A DNA stretch of 21,406 bases, taken from NCBI GenBank assembly GCA_964512305.1, contig CAZEIW010000219.1, positions 1 through 21,406 on the forward strand. Reading direction: 5' to 3'. A model generated the notes under the pieces. It saw only the letters and a list, made by a program, of their open reading frames with translations, searched no databases and had not been told where the DNA came from. Positions 5,686 to 13,944 of the stretch are shown piece after piece. This DNA comes from CAZEIW01 sp964512305 (lineage in GTDB: Bacteria > Pseudomonadota > Gammaproteobacteria > Burkholderiales > Burkholderiaceae_F). Position 1 is the stretch's first letter. Each line of letters opens with the position of its first letter. The translations under genes and the position numbers were made by a program.

Positions 5686-8184
5686 ATGGTGGCCAGGGCA
5701 ACTGACGGCACGACGCACTCCGGCGGCGGAGCGGCGCGCGAAGCGCGCACCGCCTGCGATCACTGCGGCGATTCGCTGGCAGGCCTGAAAGTCGTCGAGC
5801 GGGCGCTCGGGGGGCAATCCAGGTCCTACTGCTGTCTGGGCTGCGCGTTCATCGCCGAGCAGGTCTTCATCGCCCAGTCCGAGCCGATGCGTGAGCCGAT
5901 GCGCGAGGCGGCGCGCCTGCCGCAGCACGCCGCGGCTTCGCGTCCGCGCGCCACGCCGGGCACGCCGCCCGCGTGGGCGCAGGTCGAGATCGGCGGCATG
6001 GTGTGCGCGGCCTGCGCGCTGCTGATCGAACAGCGCCTGCGCCGCGCCGATGGCGTGCAGAGCGCGCACGTCGATTTCGTCGCGCGCCGCGCGCTGGTCG
6101 TGTACGAGCCGGAAAGGACCGACCTCACGGCGCTGCGGCGGGTGATCGAGCGCACCGGCTATCGCGTCGACGCCGAGACGCCCGCGCTGCAGCGGCGCCG
6201 CGCGCGCGTCGAGGTGCTGCGCGTGATGGTCGCGTGGCTGGCGATGATGCAGGTGATGATGCTCGCGGTGCCGGGCTACCTGGCGCGTCCCGGCGAGATC
6301 CAGCCCGGCATCGAGCAGCTGCTGCGCCTCGGACAGCTGGTGCTGACGGTGCCGGTGCTGCTGTTCTCGGCCGCGCCGCTGCTGCGCGCCGCGGCGAGCC
6401 AGCTGCGCATCGCGGCGATCGGCATGGACGTACCGGTCGCGCTCGGCCTCGGCGGCGCGACCCTCGCCAGCGTGTGGGCGACCGCGGTCGGCCGCGGGCC
6501 GGTCTACTTCGATTCGGTCACAATGTTCGTCGCGCTGCTGCTCTCGGTGCGCGTCTGGCAGCAGCACGCGCTCGGGCGTGCGGCCGGGCATGCCGACGCG
6601 GCCGCGCGCCAGACGCGGCTGACCGCGCACCGGCTGCGCGCCCACCCGCATTCGACCGCGTTCGACGAAGTCGACGCCGAGAGCCTGGCACCGGGAGAAC
6701 GCGTCGCGGTGCCTGCGGGCGCGGCGGTCCCCGCCGACGGCCGCGTCATCGAGGGCGCGACCACGCTGTCGCAGGCATGGCTGACCGGCGAATCGGCGGC
6801 GATCGAGAAGATCGACGGCGACATCGTGCTCGCCGGCAGCCTGAACCTGGACCAGCCGATCGTGATCGAGGTCACCCGTGCGGGCGATGCGACCTCGCTC
6901 GCCGCGCTGCGGCGCCTGGTCGTCGACGCGGCGAGCCGGCGCCCGCGCGTCGTCGAGCTCGCCAACCGGGTCGCCGCGCGCTTCGTCGCCGCGGTGCTTT
7001 CGCTGGCGGCGCTGACCGCGGTCGCCTGGTCGCTGGCCGACCCGGCGCGGGCGTGGCCCAGCGCGATCGCGGTGCTGGTCGTGACCTGCCCGTGCGCGCT
7101 TTCGCTCGCCGCGCCGCTCGCGATCGCGTTCGCGCAGTCGACGCTGGCGCGCCACGGCGTGCTGGTGGCGCGCGCCGCCGCGCTCGAGACGCTCGCGCGC
7201 GCCGACACGGTCGCATTCGACAAGACCGGCACGCTGACCGAGAGCGCGCCCGTGCTGCTGGGCGTCACGTCGCTGCGCGCAATCGACGAAGGCTCCTGCC
7301 TTGCGATCGCCGCCAGCCTCGAGGCGCGCTCGACGCACCCGTTCGCGCGCGCGCTCGACGCCGCCGCGCGCGTGGCCGCGGTCGGCCTGGCGCCCGTCAC
7401 TTCGCTGACCGAGCTGCCCGGGACCGGGATCGAGGCCAGCATCGAGGGACGCCGCTACCGCCTCGGCAAGGCCGATTACGCGCTGGCGCTGATGCACGAC
7501 CCCGGCGCGGGATCCGCCGCGCTGTCGGTGCTGGCACGGCGGCCCGAGATTCCCGGAGCGAGCGCGATCGTGCTCGCCGACGAGCGCGGCCCGCTGGCGC
7601 TGCTCAGCTTCGGCGAGCGCGTGCGCGAGGACGCGGGCGGGCTGATTCGCGCACTGACGGCGCGCGGCGCAGCCGTGGCGATCGTATCGGGCGACCAGCG
7701 CGCCCCGGTCGATCGCGTCGCGCGCGAACTGGCCGCGCCTGGCGAGGCCGCGCCGGACACCTACGCCAACCTGACGCCGGCCGGCAAGCGCGCCCTGCTG
7801 GCGCAGTGGCAGGGCCGCGGACGGACGGTCGCGATGATCGGCGACGGCATCAACGACGCGCCGGTGATCGCGCAGGCCGACGTTTCGATCGCGCTCGCGT
7901 CGGGATCGGATCTCGCGCAGGCGCGCGCGGATTTCATCGTGCTCGACCCGCGCCTGCGCTCCGTGCAGGTCGCGTTCGAGATGTCGCGCCGGGCGATGCG
8001 CGTGATCCGGCAGAACCTCGCGTGGGCGGTCGGCTACAACCTGGTGATGATGCCGGTGGCGGCACTCGGGATCATTTCGCCCGCCGTCGCCGCGGCCGGG
8101 ATGGCGGCGAGCTCCGTCTTCGTCCTTGCGAACTCCTGGCGGCTGCGCCGCGCCGGGCCCTGGCAACCCGACGCGCCGGGCTGA
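5686..8184 (+). CDS. ccoI: cbb3 oxidase copper-transporting P-type ATPase CcoI
   Basis: This 832-residue P1B-type ATPase is CcoI/FixI, which exports copper from the cytoplasm for the copper centre of cytochrome cbb3 oxidase. The N-terminus has a CcoI-type cysteine domain (CDHCG at 24-28, YCCLGC at 48-53). A heavy-metal-associated domain follows, with CAAC at 107-110. The membrane metal site CPC is at 468-470, the phosphorylated Asp is Asp512 in DKTGTLT, and the hinge motif GDGINDAP starts at 719. The length fits the CcoI family. The ATG at 5686 has only a weak ribosome site. It is followed by ccoS after 24 bases. The pair precedes, rather than follows, the oxidase structural genes, unlike the rhizobial fixNOQP-fixGHIS order. 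An FNR-type site upstream should make it low-oxygen induced. Confidence 0.95.
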   Translation: MVARATDGTTHSGGGAAREARTACDHCGDSLAGLKVVERALGGQSRSYCCLGCAFIAEQVFIAQSEPMREPMREAARLPQHAAASRPRATPGTPPAWAQVEIGGMVCAACALLIEQRLRRADGVQSAHVDFVARRALVVYEPERTDLTALRRVIERTGYRVDAETPALQRRRARVEVLRVMVAWLAMMQVMMLAVPGYLARPGEIQPGIEQLLRLGQLVLTVPVLLFSAAPLLRAAASQLRIAAIGMDVPVALGLGGATLASVWATAVGRGPVYFDSVTMFVALLLSVRVWQQHALGRAAGHADAAARQTRLTAHRLRAHPHSTAFDEVDAESLAPGERVAVPAGAAVPADGRVIEGATTLSQAWLTGESAAIEKIDGDIVLAGSLNLDQPIVIEVTRAGDATSLAALRRLVVDAASRRPRVVELANRVAARFVAAVLSLAALTAVAWSLADPARAWPSAIAVLVVTCPCALSLAAPLAIAFAQSTLARHGVLVARAAALETLARADTVAFDKTGTLTESAPVLLGVTSLRAIDEGSCLAIAASLEARSTHPFARALDAAARVAAVGLAPVTSLTELPGTGIEASIEGRRYRLGKADYALALMHDPGAGSAALSVLARRPEIPGASAIVLADERGPLALLSFGERVREDAGGLIRALTARGAAVAIVSGDQRAPVDRVARELAAPGEAAPDTYANLTPAGKRALLAQWQGRGRTVAMIGDGINDAPVIAQADVSIALASGSDLAQARADFIVLDPRLRSVQVAFEMSRRAMRVIRQNLAWAVGYNLVMMPVAALGIISPAVAAAGMAASSVFVLANSWRLRRAGPWQPDAPG

Positions 8185-8208
8185 GTGCGAATCGATGCGC
8201 TTGCGGCG

Positions 8209-8370
8209 ATGGAATCCCTCTATCTCCTGATACCCCTGTCGGTCATCGTGGTCCTGCTGATCGGAGGGGTCCTCGTGTGGGCCGTGATGTCGGGCCAGTT
8301 CGAGGACCTCGAGGCCGAGGGCAGACGCATTCTCAATGACGATGACGAGGCCGCGCCGCCGCAGCCTTGA
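8209..8370 (+). CDS. ccoS: cbb3-type cytochrome oxidase assembly protein CcoS
   Basis: This is a 53-residue single-span membrane protein of the CcoS/FixS family, required for insertion of cofactors into cytochrome cbb3 oxidase. The N-terminal MESLYLLIPLSV runs into one transmembrane helix. After it comes the family signature WAVMSGQFEDLE and an acidic tail containing ILNDDDEA. The open frame begins at a GTG at 8185, but the family consistently starts at the Met now placed at 8209, just before the helix. It lies 24 bases after ccoI and is surely co-transcribed with it. A 214-base gap with its own FNR-type promoter separates it from ccoN. Confidence 0.93.
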   Translation: MESLYLLIPLSVIVVLLIGGVLVWAVMSGQFEDLEAEGRRILNDDDEAAPPQP

Positions 8371-8427
8371 GCGCGAGTGCCCGCCGCGCGGCCAGCGACC
8401 GGCGGCCGGGCCGACTCCGATGTGGCG

Positions 8428-8441
8428 TTGACTTGAGTCAA
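8428..8441. promoter_or_regulatory. FNR-type box upstream of ccoN
   Basis: TTGACTTGAGTCAA is a perfect inverted repeat (TTGAC-N4-GTCAA, with the inner TTGA not symmetrical), centred at 8434.5. A -10-like TACGAT lies at 8463-8468, exactly where a class II promoter with the box at -41.5 would put it. This predicts transcription starting near 8475 and a leader of about 110 bases before ccoN. It gives the oxidase genes their own low-oxygen promoter independent of ccoIS. Confidence 0.87.
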
Positions 8442-8462
8442 GGGGCGCGGGCACCGGGTCCC

Positions 8463-8468
8463 TACGAT
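8463..8468 (+). promoter_or_regulatory. -10 element of the ccoN promoter
   Basis: TACGAT matches four of six bases of the sigma-70 -10 consensus and lies 29 bases downstream of the centre of the FNR-type box, the geometry of class II FNR promoters. There is no good -35 hexamer, as expected for an activator-dependent promoter. Confidence 0.6.
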
Positions 8469-8572
8469 GACGTCAAGTTGAAGTTAGGCATGAAATTATT
8501 GCATCGGCCGTTCCGGCTCCGCGCATGCGCGCGCGCCGCGGGCGCAGCCGTGCCGCAACGGCTCGAGGAACC

Positions 8573-8578
8573 GGAGGA
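8573..8578 (+). promoter_or_regulatory. ribosome binding site of ccoN
   Basis: GGAGGA lies six bases before the ATG at 8585. It decides the start in favour of this ATG over the GTG or ATG-like codons further upstream in the same open frame. Confidence 0.8.
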
Positions 8579-8584
8579 AAGAGA

Positions 8585-10018
8585 ATGAGTCCTGTCCAGG
8601 AGAGGCCCGTCTACAGCTACGGCGTCGTACGGGCTTTCTCGATCATGACCGTGGTATGGGGCATCGTCGGCATGCTGGTCGGTGTCCTGATCGCGGCGCA
8701 GCTCGCGTGGCCCGACCTGATCCAGGGCGTGCCGTGGCTGAGCTTCGGACGGCTGCGGCCGCTGCACACGAACGCGGTCATCTTCGCCTTCGGCGGCTGC
8801 GCGCTGTTCGCGACCTCCTACTACATCGTGCAGCGGACCTCGCAGGTGAGGCTGTTCTCCGACGGCCTGGCGTGGTTCACGTTCTGGGGCTGGCAGGCCA
8901 TCATCGTCGCGGCGGCCGTCACGCTGCCGCTGGGCTACACCACCGGCAAGGAGTACGCCGAGCTCGAGTGGCCGATCGACATCGCGATCACGCTGGTCTG
9001 GGTCGCCTACGCGGTGGTGTTCTTCGGCACCATCGCCAGGCGCAAGGTGCCGCACATCTACGTCGCCAACTGGTTCTTCGGCGCGTTCATCCTGACCGTG
9101 GCGCTGCTGCACATCGTCAACAGCGCCGAGGTTCCGTGGTCGTGGATGAAGTCCTATTCGGCCTACGCCGGCGCGCAGGACGCGATGGTGCAGTGGTGGT
9201 ACGGGCACAACGCGGTCGGATTCTTCCTGACCGCGGGCTTCCTCGGGATCATGTACTACTTCGTGCCCAAGGCGGCCGGGCGGCCGGTCTACTCGTACCG
9301 GCTGTCGGTGGTGCACTTCTGGGCCCTGATCTTCACGTACATGTGGGCCGGTCCGCACCACCTGCACTACACCGCGCTGCCGGACTGGACGCAGTCGCTC
9401 GGCATGATCTTCTCGCTGATCCTGCTGGCGCCGAGCTGGGGCGGGATGATCAACGGGATCATGACGCTGTCGGGCGCGTGGCACAAGCTGCGCGAGGACC
9501 CGATCCTGAAGTTCCTGATCGTGTCGCTGTCGTTCTACGGCATGTCGACCTTCGAGGGCCCGATGATGGCGATCAAGACCGTCAACGCGCTGTCCCACTA
9601 CACGGACTGGACCATCGGCCACGTCCACTCGGGCGCGCTGGGCTGGGTGGGGATGGTGTCGATCGGCGCCATCTACTTCATGCTGCCGCGCCTGTACGGC
9701 CGCACCGAAATGCACTCGATGCGGCTCGTGACCCTGCACTTCTGGATCGCGACCATCGGCATCGTGCTGTACATCGCCGCCATGTGGATCTCGGGCGTGA
9801 TGCAGGGGCTGATGTGGCGCGCCATCAACGACGACGGGACGCTCACCAACACCTTCGTCGAGAGCGTCAAGGCGACCTATCCGTTCTACGTGATCCGTCT
9901 CGGGGGCGGGCTGCTGTACCTGAGCGGGATGGTGCTGATGGCCTGGAACGTCGCGAAGACGATCCGCGGCGGGCGCTCTGTCGACGAGCCGATTCCGCTC
10001 GCGGTCGCGCACGCCTGA
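8585..10018 (+). CDS. ccoN: cytochrome cbb3 oxidase catalytic subunit I (CcoN)
   Basis: This 477-residue membrane protein is the catalytic subunit of the high-affinity cbb3-type cytochrome c oxidase, which reduces oxygen to water and pumps protons. All metal ligands are at positions matching the Pseudomonas stutzeri structure with an offset of one. His61 and His348 bind low-spin heme b, and His346 binds heme b3. His208, His258 and His259 bind CuB, and Tyr252 is the active-site tyrosine peculiar to this class. About twelve transmembrane helices are apparent. A strong GGAGGA ribosome site fixes the start; the open frame begins earlier at 8525, but those 20 residues are arginine-rich and non-conserved. 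It is first in the ccoNOQPGH unit, under an FNR-type promoter. Confidence 0.98.
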   Translation: MSPVQERPVYSYGVVRAFSIMTVVWGIVGMLVGVLIAAQLAWPDLIQGVPWLSFGRLRPLHTNAVIFAFGGCALFATSYYIVQRTSQVRLFSDGLAWFTFWGWQAIIVAAAVTLPLGYTTGKEYAELEWPIDIAITLVWVAYAVVFFGTIARRKVPHIYVANWFFGAFILTVALLHIVNSAEVPWSWMKSYSAYAGAQDAMVQWWYGHNAVGFFLTAGFLGIMYYFVPKAAGRPVYSYRLSVVHFWALIFTYMWAGPHHLHYTALPDWTQSLGMIFSLILLAPSWGGMINGIMTLSGAWHKLREDPILKFLIVSLSFYGMSTFEGPMMAIKTVNALSHYTDWTIGHVHSGALGWVGMVSIGAIYFMLPRLYGRTEMHSMRLVTLHFWIATIGIVLYIAAMWISGVMQGLMWRAINDDGTLTNTFVESVKATYPFYVIRLGGGLLYLSGMVLMAWNVAKTIRGGRSVDEPIPLAVAHA

Positions 10019-10055
10019 GCCGCGCCCGACAGATTCGAGATTGCGAGGATCCGAC

Positions 10056-10673
10056 ATGAAATTCGACCACGATTTCATCGAACGCCACTCGTGGCTGATG
10101 ATCGTCATGATCGTGCTGCTGGTGGCCGTCGGCGGGCTGGTGGAGATCGTCCCGCTGTATTTCCAGCGCCAGACCACCGAGCCGGTCGCCGGCGTCACGC
10201 CCTACCCGCCGCTGCGGCTGCTGGGGCGGGACATCTACATCCGCGAAGGCTGCTACAACTGCCATTCGCAGATGATCCGGCCGTTCCGCGCCGAGGTGAT
10301 GCGCTACGGGCACTACTCGGTCGCCGGCGAATCGGTCTACGACCATCCGTTCCAGTGGGGCAGCAAGCGCACGGGCCCCGACCTGGCGCGCGTGGGCAGC
10401 CGCTACTCGGACGACTGGCTGCGGATCCATTTCAGGAACCCGCGCGATGTCGTGCCCGAGTCGAACATGCCCGCGTACCCCTGGCTGCTGACGTCCCCGC
10501 TCGACGGCTCCGACGTGCAGGCGCGCATGCGCGCGCTGCGCAGCGTCGGCGTGCCGTACACGGACGCGCAGATCGCGGCGGCGCCCGACGAGGTCAAGGA
10601 CCACCTCGAGGTCGACGCCCTGATCGCGTACCTGCAGGGCCTGGGCGTTCAACTGCGCAACGTGCGCGATTGA
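10056..10673 (+). CDS. ccoO: cytochrome cbb3 oxidase subunit II (CcoO)
   Basis: This is the 205-residue membrane-anchored monoheme cytochrome c subunit of cbb3 oxidase. It relays electrons between CcoP and the catalytic subunit. One transmembrane helix spans about residues 13-33. The c-type heme motif CYNCH is at 66-70, and the axial methionine is Met138 in the ESNMPAYPW stretch. The sequence IREGCYNCHSQMIRPFR is characteristic of CcoO. The start is the ATG at 10056, with a GAGGA sequence upstream; an in-frame TTG at 10041 is less likely. It follows ccoN after 37 bases. Confidence 0.97.
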   Translation: MKFDHDFIERHSWLMIVMIVLLVAVGGLVEIVPLYFQRQTTEPVAGVTPYPPLRLLGRDIYIREGCYNCHSQMIRPFRAEVMRYGHYSVAGESVYDHPFQWGSKRTGPDLARVGSRYSDDWLRIHFRNPRDVVPESNMPAYPWLLTSPLDGSDVQARMRALRSVGVPYTDAQIAAAPDEVKDHLEVDALIAYLQGLGVQLRNVRD

Positions 10674-10686
10674 GGGAGGGGCGGCG

Positions 10687-10869
10687 ATGGACATCAACGA
10701 TTTCCGGATCGTCTACACGCTGGTGAGCTTCGGCGTGTTCGTCGGCATCGTGGCCTGGGCCTACAGCCGGGGCGCGCGGCGTGGTTTCGAGGAGGCGGCG
10801 AGGCTGCCGCTGGTGGACGACGGCGTCGAGCCGGCCCGGGTGGCGGCTTCGCGGGGGGACGGTCGATGA
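10687..10869 (+). CDS. ccoQ: cytochrome cbb3 oxidase subunit CcoQ
   Basis: This 60-residue single-span protein is CcoQ/FixQ, a small non-catalytic subunit that stabilises the cbb3 complex. The N-terminal MDINDFRIVYTLVSF leads into one transmembrane helix (about residues 7-27). A short basic and then acidic cytoplasmic tail follows, including RRGFEEAARLPL, a pattern seen in betaproteobacterial CcoQ proteins. A purine-rich GGGAGGGG sequence lies just upstream. Its stop overlaps the ccoP start in an ATGA arrangement, so translation of the two is coupled. Confidence 0.9.
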   Translation: MDINDFRIVYTLVSFGVFVGIVAWAYSRGARRGFEEAARLPLVDDGVEPARVAASRGDGR

Positions 10870-11825
10870 GCGACTTCTACAGCGGATTCTGGGACTGGTA
10901 CGTCGCGATCATCACGATCGCCTCGGTGCTGGGTTGCGCGATCTTCCTGAAGATGCAGAGCAATGCGCGCGTGAAGATCAAGCCCGACGGCGAGCCCGAG
11001 ACCTCGGACCACGTGTGGGACGGCGACCTGCGCGAATACCAGAACCCGATGCCGCGCTGGTGGGTGGTCCTGTTCTACCTGACGGTCGTGTTCTCGGTCG
11101 GCTACCTGTTCCTGTTCCCCGGGCTCGGAACGCAGTACAAGGGCGCGCTCAAGTGGACCTCGGCCGGGCAGCTCAAGGCCGAGAACCTCGAGGCCGACGC
11201 CCGCTTCGGGCCGATCTTCGACGGCTACCTGAAGCAGGACCTGGTCCGCGTGGCGGCCGATCCGCGCGCGCATCAGATCGGCGAGCGCGTCTTCCTGAAC
11301 AACTGCTCGCAGTGCCACGGCTCCGATGCGCGCGGCGCCAGGGGCTTCCCGAACCTCACCGACGAGGAGTGGATCTGGGGCGGGACGCCGGAGGCGATCG
11401 AGACCACGATCACCGACGGGCGCGAAGGGACGATGCCGCCGCAGGCGGACAACGTCGGGTCGGCCGACGAGCAGGCCGATGTCGCCAACTACGTGCTGTC
11501 GCTGTCGAACTCGCCGCACGATTCGATCCGGGCCGCGCGCGGCCAGCCGAAATTCGCCGCCATCTGCGCCGCGTGCCACGGGCCCGAGGGCAAGGGCAAC
11601 CCGATGATCGGGGCGCCCGACATCAGCAACAAGATCTGGACCTACGGCGGCACGCAGGCGGCCATCCTCGACGCGATCCAGAACGGCCATCACGGCGTGA
11701 TGCCGGCGCACAAGGACGTGCTGACGCCCGCGCAGATCCACCTGGTGGCGGCCTACGTGTACTCGCTCAGCCACGCGACCGGCCAGGACCCGGGCGGGCA
11801 ACCCGCGCCGTCGGCGGCGAAGTGA
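10866..11825 (+). CDS. ccoP: cytochrome cbb3 oxidase diheme subunit III (CcoP)
   Basis: This 319-residue diheme cytochrome c accepts electrons from soluble cytochrome c or the bc1 complex and passes them to CcoO. It has two N-terminal transmembrane helices (about residues 10-30 and 65-85), typical of CcoP. The conserved HVWDGDLREYQNPMPRWW segment lies between them. Two c-type heme motifs follow: CSQCH at 147-151 and CAACH at 234-238, each with a downstream Met ligand candidate (GTMPPQ, GVMPAH). The ATG at 10866 overlaps the ccoQ stop. The C-terminal Pro/Ala/Gly-rich tail is unremarkable. Confidence 0.98.
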   Translation: MSDFYSGFWDWYVAIITIASVLGCAIFLKMQSNARVKIKPDGEPETSDHVWDGDLREYQNPMPRWWVVLFYLTVVFSVGYLFLFPGLGTQYKGALKWTSAGQLKAENLEADARFGPIFDGYLKQDLVRVAADPRAHQIGERVFLNNCSQCHGSDARGARGFPNLTDEEWIWGGTPEAIETTITDGREGTMPPQADNVGSADEQADVANYVLSLSNSPHDSIRAARGQPKFAAICAACHGPEGKGNPMIGAPDISNKIWTYGGTQAAILDAIQNGHHGVMPAHKDVLTPAQIHLVAAYVYSLSHATGQDPGGQPAPSAAK

Positions 11826-11864
11826 CGGCCGCGGGCGGATGACCGCGGACCTCGAGCACGCCCG

Positions 11865-13349
11865 ATGAACGTACCCGGCGCGAACCCGTCACGGCGGGCA
11901 CCCGACGACGGCGGCGGCCGCGGAGCCGCCGGGTCGGCGGGCGGCCGCGCGCGCGAGGTCGTGCTGTCGCTTTACGAGAAGCCGCGCGAGATCTATCCCC
12001 GCGCGCGGGTCGGCACGTCGATGGGCTGGTTCCAGCGCTGGCGCTGGGCGCTGGTGTGGCTCACGCAGGTGGTGTTCTACGGCGGTCCCTGGCTGACCTG
12101 GAACGGCCACCAGGCGGTGCTGTTCCACCTCGTCGAGCGCAAGTTCTACCTGTTCGGTCTCGTGCTCTGGCCGCAGGACGTGGTCTACCTGACCGGGATC
12201 CTGGTCATCTCGGCGCTGTCCCTGTTCCTGTTCACGGCGGTCGGCGGCCGCCTGTGGTGCGGGTATGCCTGCCCGCAGACCGTCTATACCGAGATCTACC
12301 TGTGGATCGAGCGCGTGATCGAGGGCGACCGGTCGCGGCGCATGGCGCTCGACCGCGCGCCGCTCTCGGCCCGCAAGGCGGTGCTCAAAGGCACCAAGCA
12401 CGCGGCCTGGATCGCGGTCGGCCTGTGGACGGGCTTCACCTTCGTCGCCTACTTCACGCCGGTCCGGGAACTGGCTGATGAGGTCCGGCAGCTGTCGCTC
12501 GGGCCCTGGGAGTGGTTCTGGATCCTGTTCTACGGCGCCGCGACCTACGGCAATGCCGGGTGGATGCGCGAGCAGATCTGCGTCTACCTGTGCCCGTATG
12601 CGCGCTTCCAGAGCGCGATGTTCGATCCCGACACGCTGATCGTCACCTACGACGGGGCACGCGGCGAGCCGCGAGGGATCGGGCACAAGAGCCGCACGCG
12701 CGCCGCGGACGAACTGGGCGACTGCGTCGACTGCGGATTCTGCGTCCAGGTCTGCCCGACCGGGATCGACATCCGCAACGGCCTCCAGTACCAGTGCATC
12801 GGCTGCGCCGCATGCATCGACGCCTGCAACCACGTGATGAAGAAGGCAGGCCTGCCGCGCGGGCTGATCCGCTACACGACCCAGAATGCGCTGGCAGGCC
12901 ACTATGTGTCCCGCCAGGTCTGGGCGCACGTGTTGCGCCCGCGCGTGCTTCTCTACAGCGCGGTGCTGCTCACCGCGTGCGCGCTGCTGGTGGTCTCGAT
13001 CGCGTTGCGCGTGCCGCTGAAGGTCGACGTGATCCGCGACCGCGGGACTTTCGCGCGCGAGGTCGAGGACGAGCAGGTGGAGAACGTCTACCGGCTGCAG
13101 GTCATGAACACGACCGAGCGTCGCCAGACCTACCGGATCGCCGCCGACGGAGTGGATGGCCTGACGGTCGCGTCCGAGGCCCGGTTCGAGCTGGCGCCGG
13201 CGTCGAGCCGGTCGGTCGTGGTGCGGCTGAGGGCGCCGGAGCACGGCCTCGCGGCCGGCCCGAACCGGATCGGCCTTCAGGTGGAATCGCTGGACGATGC
13301 CGCGATCAAGGTGCGCGAGAAGACCGTCTTTTTCGGAGTGAACCGATGA
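11865..13349 (+). CDS. ccoG: cytochrome cbb3 oxidase accessory protein CcoG
   Basis: This 494-residue membrane iron-sulfur protein is CcoG (also called FixG or RdxA). In characterised bacteria it reduces Cu(II) to Cu(I) for insertion into cbb3 oxidase. It has several transmembrane helices and two ferredoxin-type cluster motifs, with cysteines at 287, 290, 293 and 297, and at 311, 314, 317 and 321. Two further pairs, CGYACP (132-136) and CVYLCP (239-243), match the cysteine pairs thought to handle copper. A C-terminal immunoglobulin-like domain (about 395-490) ends the protein. The N-terminal 30 residues are low-complexity and non-conserved. A nine-codon open frame (11839-11868) overlaps the start. 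It is fifth in the ccoNOQPGH unit. Confidence 0.96.
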   Translation: MNVPGANPSRRAPDDGGGRGAAGSAGGRAREVVLSLYEKPREIYPRARVGTSMGWFQRWRWALVWLTQVVFYGGPWLTWNGHQAVLFHLVERKFYLFGLVLWPQDVVYLTGILVISALSLFLFTAVGGRLWCGYACPQTVYTEIYLWIERVIEGDRSRRMALDRAPLSARKAVLKGTKHAAWIAVGLWTGFTFVAYFTPVRELADEVRQLSLGPWEWFWILFYGAATYGNAGWMREQICVYLCPYARFQSAMFDPDTLIVTYDGARGEPRGIGHKSRTRAADELGDCVDCGFCVQVCPTGIDIRNGLQYQCIGCAACIDACNHVMKKAGLPRGLIRYTTQNALAGHYVSRQVWAHVLRPRVLLYSAVLLTACALLVVSIALRVPLKVDVIRDRGTFAREVEDEQVENVYRLQVMNTTERRQTYRIAADGVDGLTVASEARFELAPASSRSVVVRLRAPEHGLAAGPNRIGLQVESLDDAAIKVREKTVFFGVNR

Positions 13350-13885
13350 GCAACGTCCCTGCGCCCACGCCCTGGTACCGGGAGCCGTGGCCCTGGGTGC
13401 TGATCGGCCTTCCGGGCGTGGCCGTCGTCGCGAGCCTCGTCTCGGCCTACCTGGCGATCAGCGGCGCCGATCCTCTGATCGAGCAGGACTATTACCGGCA
13501 GGGCCTCGCGATCAACGCCGAACTGTCGCGCGTGCAGCGCGCGGCCGAGCTCGGTCTGCATGCCGACGTCGAGTACGGCGGGGTGCAGCAGGGGGATTTC
13601 ATACGAGTCCGGATGACGTCGAGCCAGCCGCTCACGGACACGGCGATGCGGATCCGGCTGGTGCACCCGGCGCGCGACGGCGCCGACCGCTCCGCCGTGC
13701 TCGGGCGCGTGCCCGATTCTTCCGGCGCGGCGCCGGGCGTCACCGCCGAGTACGCGGGACAGTGGCTCGAGGCGCCTGCCGCGGGGCCGCAGGACGCGCG
13801 GGTGGAATGGCGGATCGTGCTGGAGGGACGCGACTGGCAGCTGGAGGGCGACGCCTCCGGGCGCTCCGATATTGCGGTGCGCTAA
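13346..13885 (+). CDS. ccoH: FixH family protein (CcoH)
   Basis: This is a 179-residue FixH/CcoH protein, a membrane-anchored periplasmic assembly factor that interacts with cbb3 subunits. One transmembrane helix (about residues 15-38) begins after PWYREPWPWVLIG. The conserved DPLIEQDYYRQGLAIN segment follows, then a beta-rich domain. The ATG overlaps the ccoG stop by four bases (ATGA), with GGAG a few bases upstream. It ends the oxidase operon and converges with fnr across 59 bases. In rhizobia fixH is followed by fixI and fixS; here those two genes are at the other end of the cluster. Confidence 0.93.
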   Translation: MSNVPAPTPWYREPWPWVLIGLPGVAVVASLVSAYLAISGADPLIEQDYYRQGLAINAELSRVQRAAELGLHADVEYGGVQQGDFIRVRMTSSQPLTDTAMRIRLVHPARDGADRSAVLGRVPDSSGAAPGVTAEYAGQWLEAPAAGPQDARVEWRIVLEGRDWQLEGDASGRSDIAVR

Positions 13886-13896
13886 ACGCGCACCAG

Positions 13897-13933
13897 CCGC
13901 TTTCCGGTGGACCCGGGCCGCCAGCGTGGAAAG
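13897..13933. terminator. weak inverted repeat between ccoH and fnr
   Basis: CTTTCC and GGAAAG flank a 22-base GC-rich segment in the 59-base gap between the converging ccoH and fnr genes. It could help terminate both transcripts, but the loop is long and no clear T run follows. Confidence 0.25.
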
Positions 13934-13944
13934 GGCGGGACCGG

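Noticed and set aside
5548..8454. 968-residue minus-strand open frame opposite ccoI and ccoS
   Set aside because: It is rich in Arg, Gly, Ala and His with no recognisable domain, and mirrors a clear P-type ATPase; such shadows are expected in very GC-rich DNA.
8466..8480. GTCAA half-site after the ccoN -10
   Set aside because: It lacks a matching left half and lies downstream of the predicted transcription start region.
8525..8584. Upstream extension of ccoN
   Set aside because: The added 20 residues are arginine-rich and not family-like, and a strong GGAGGA site supports the ATG at 8585.
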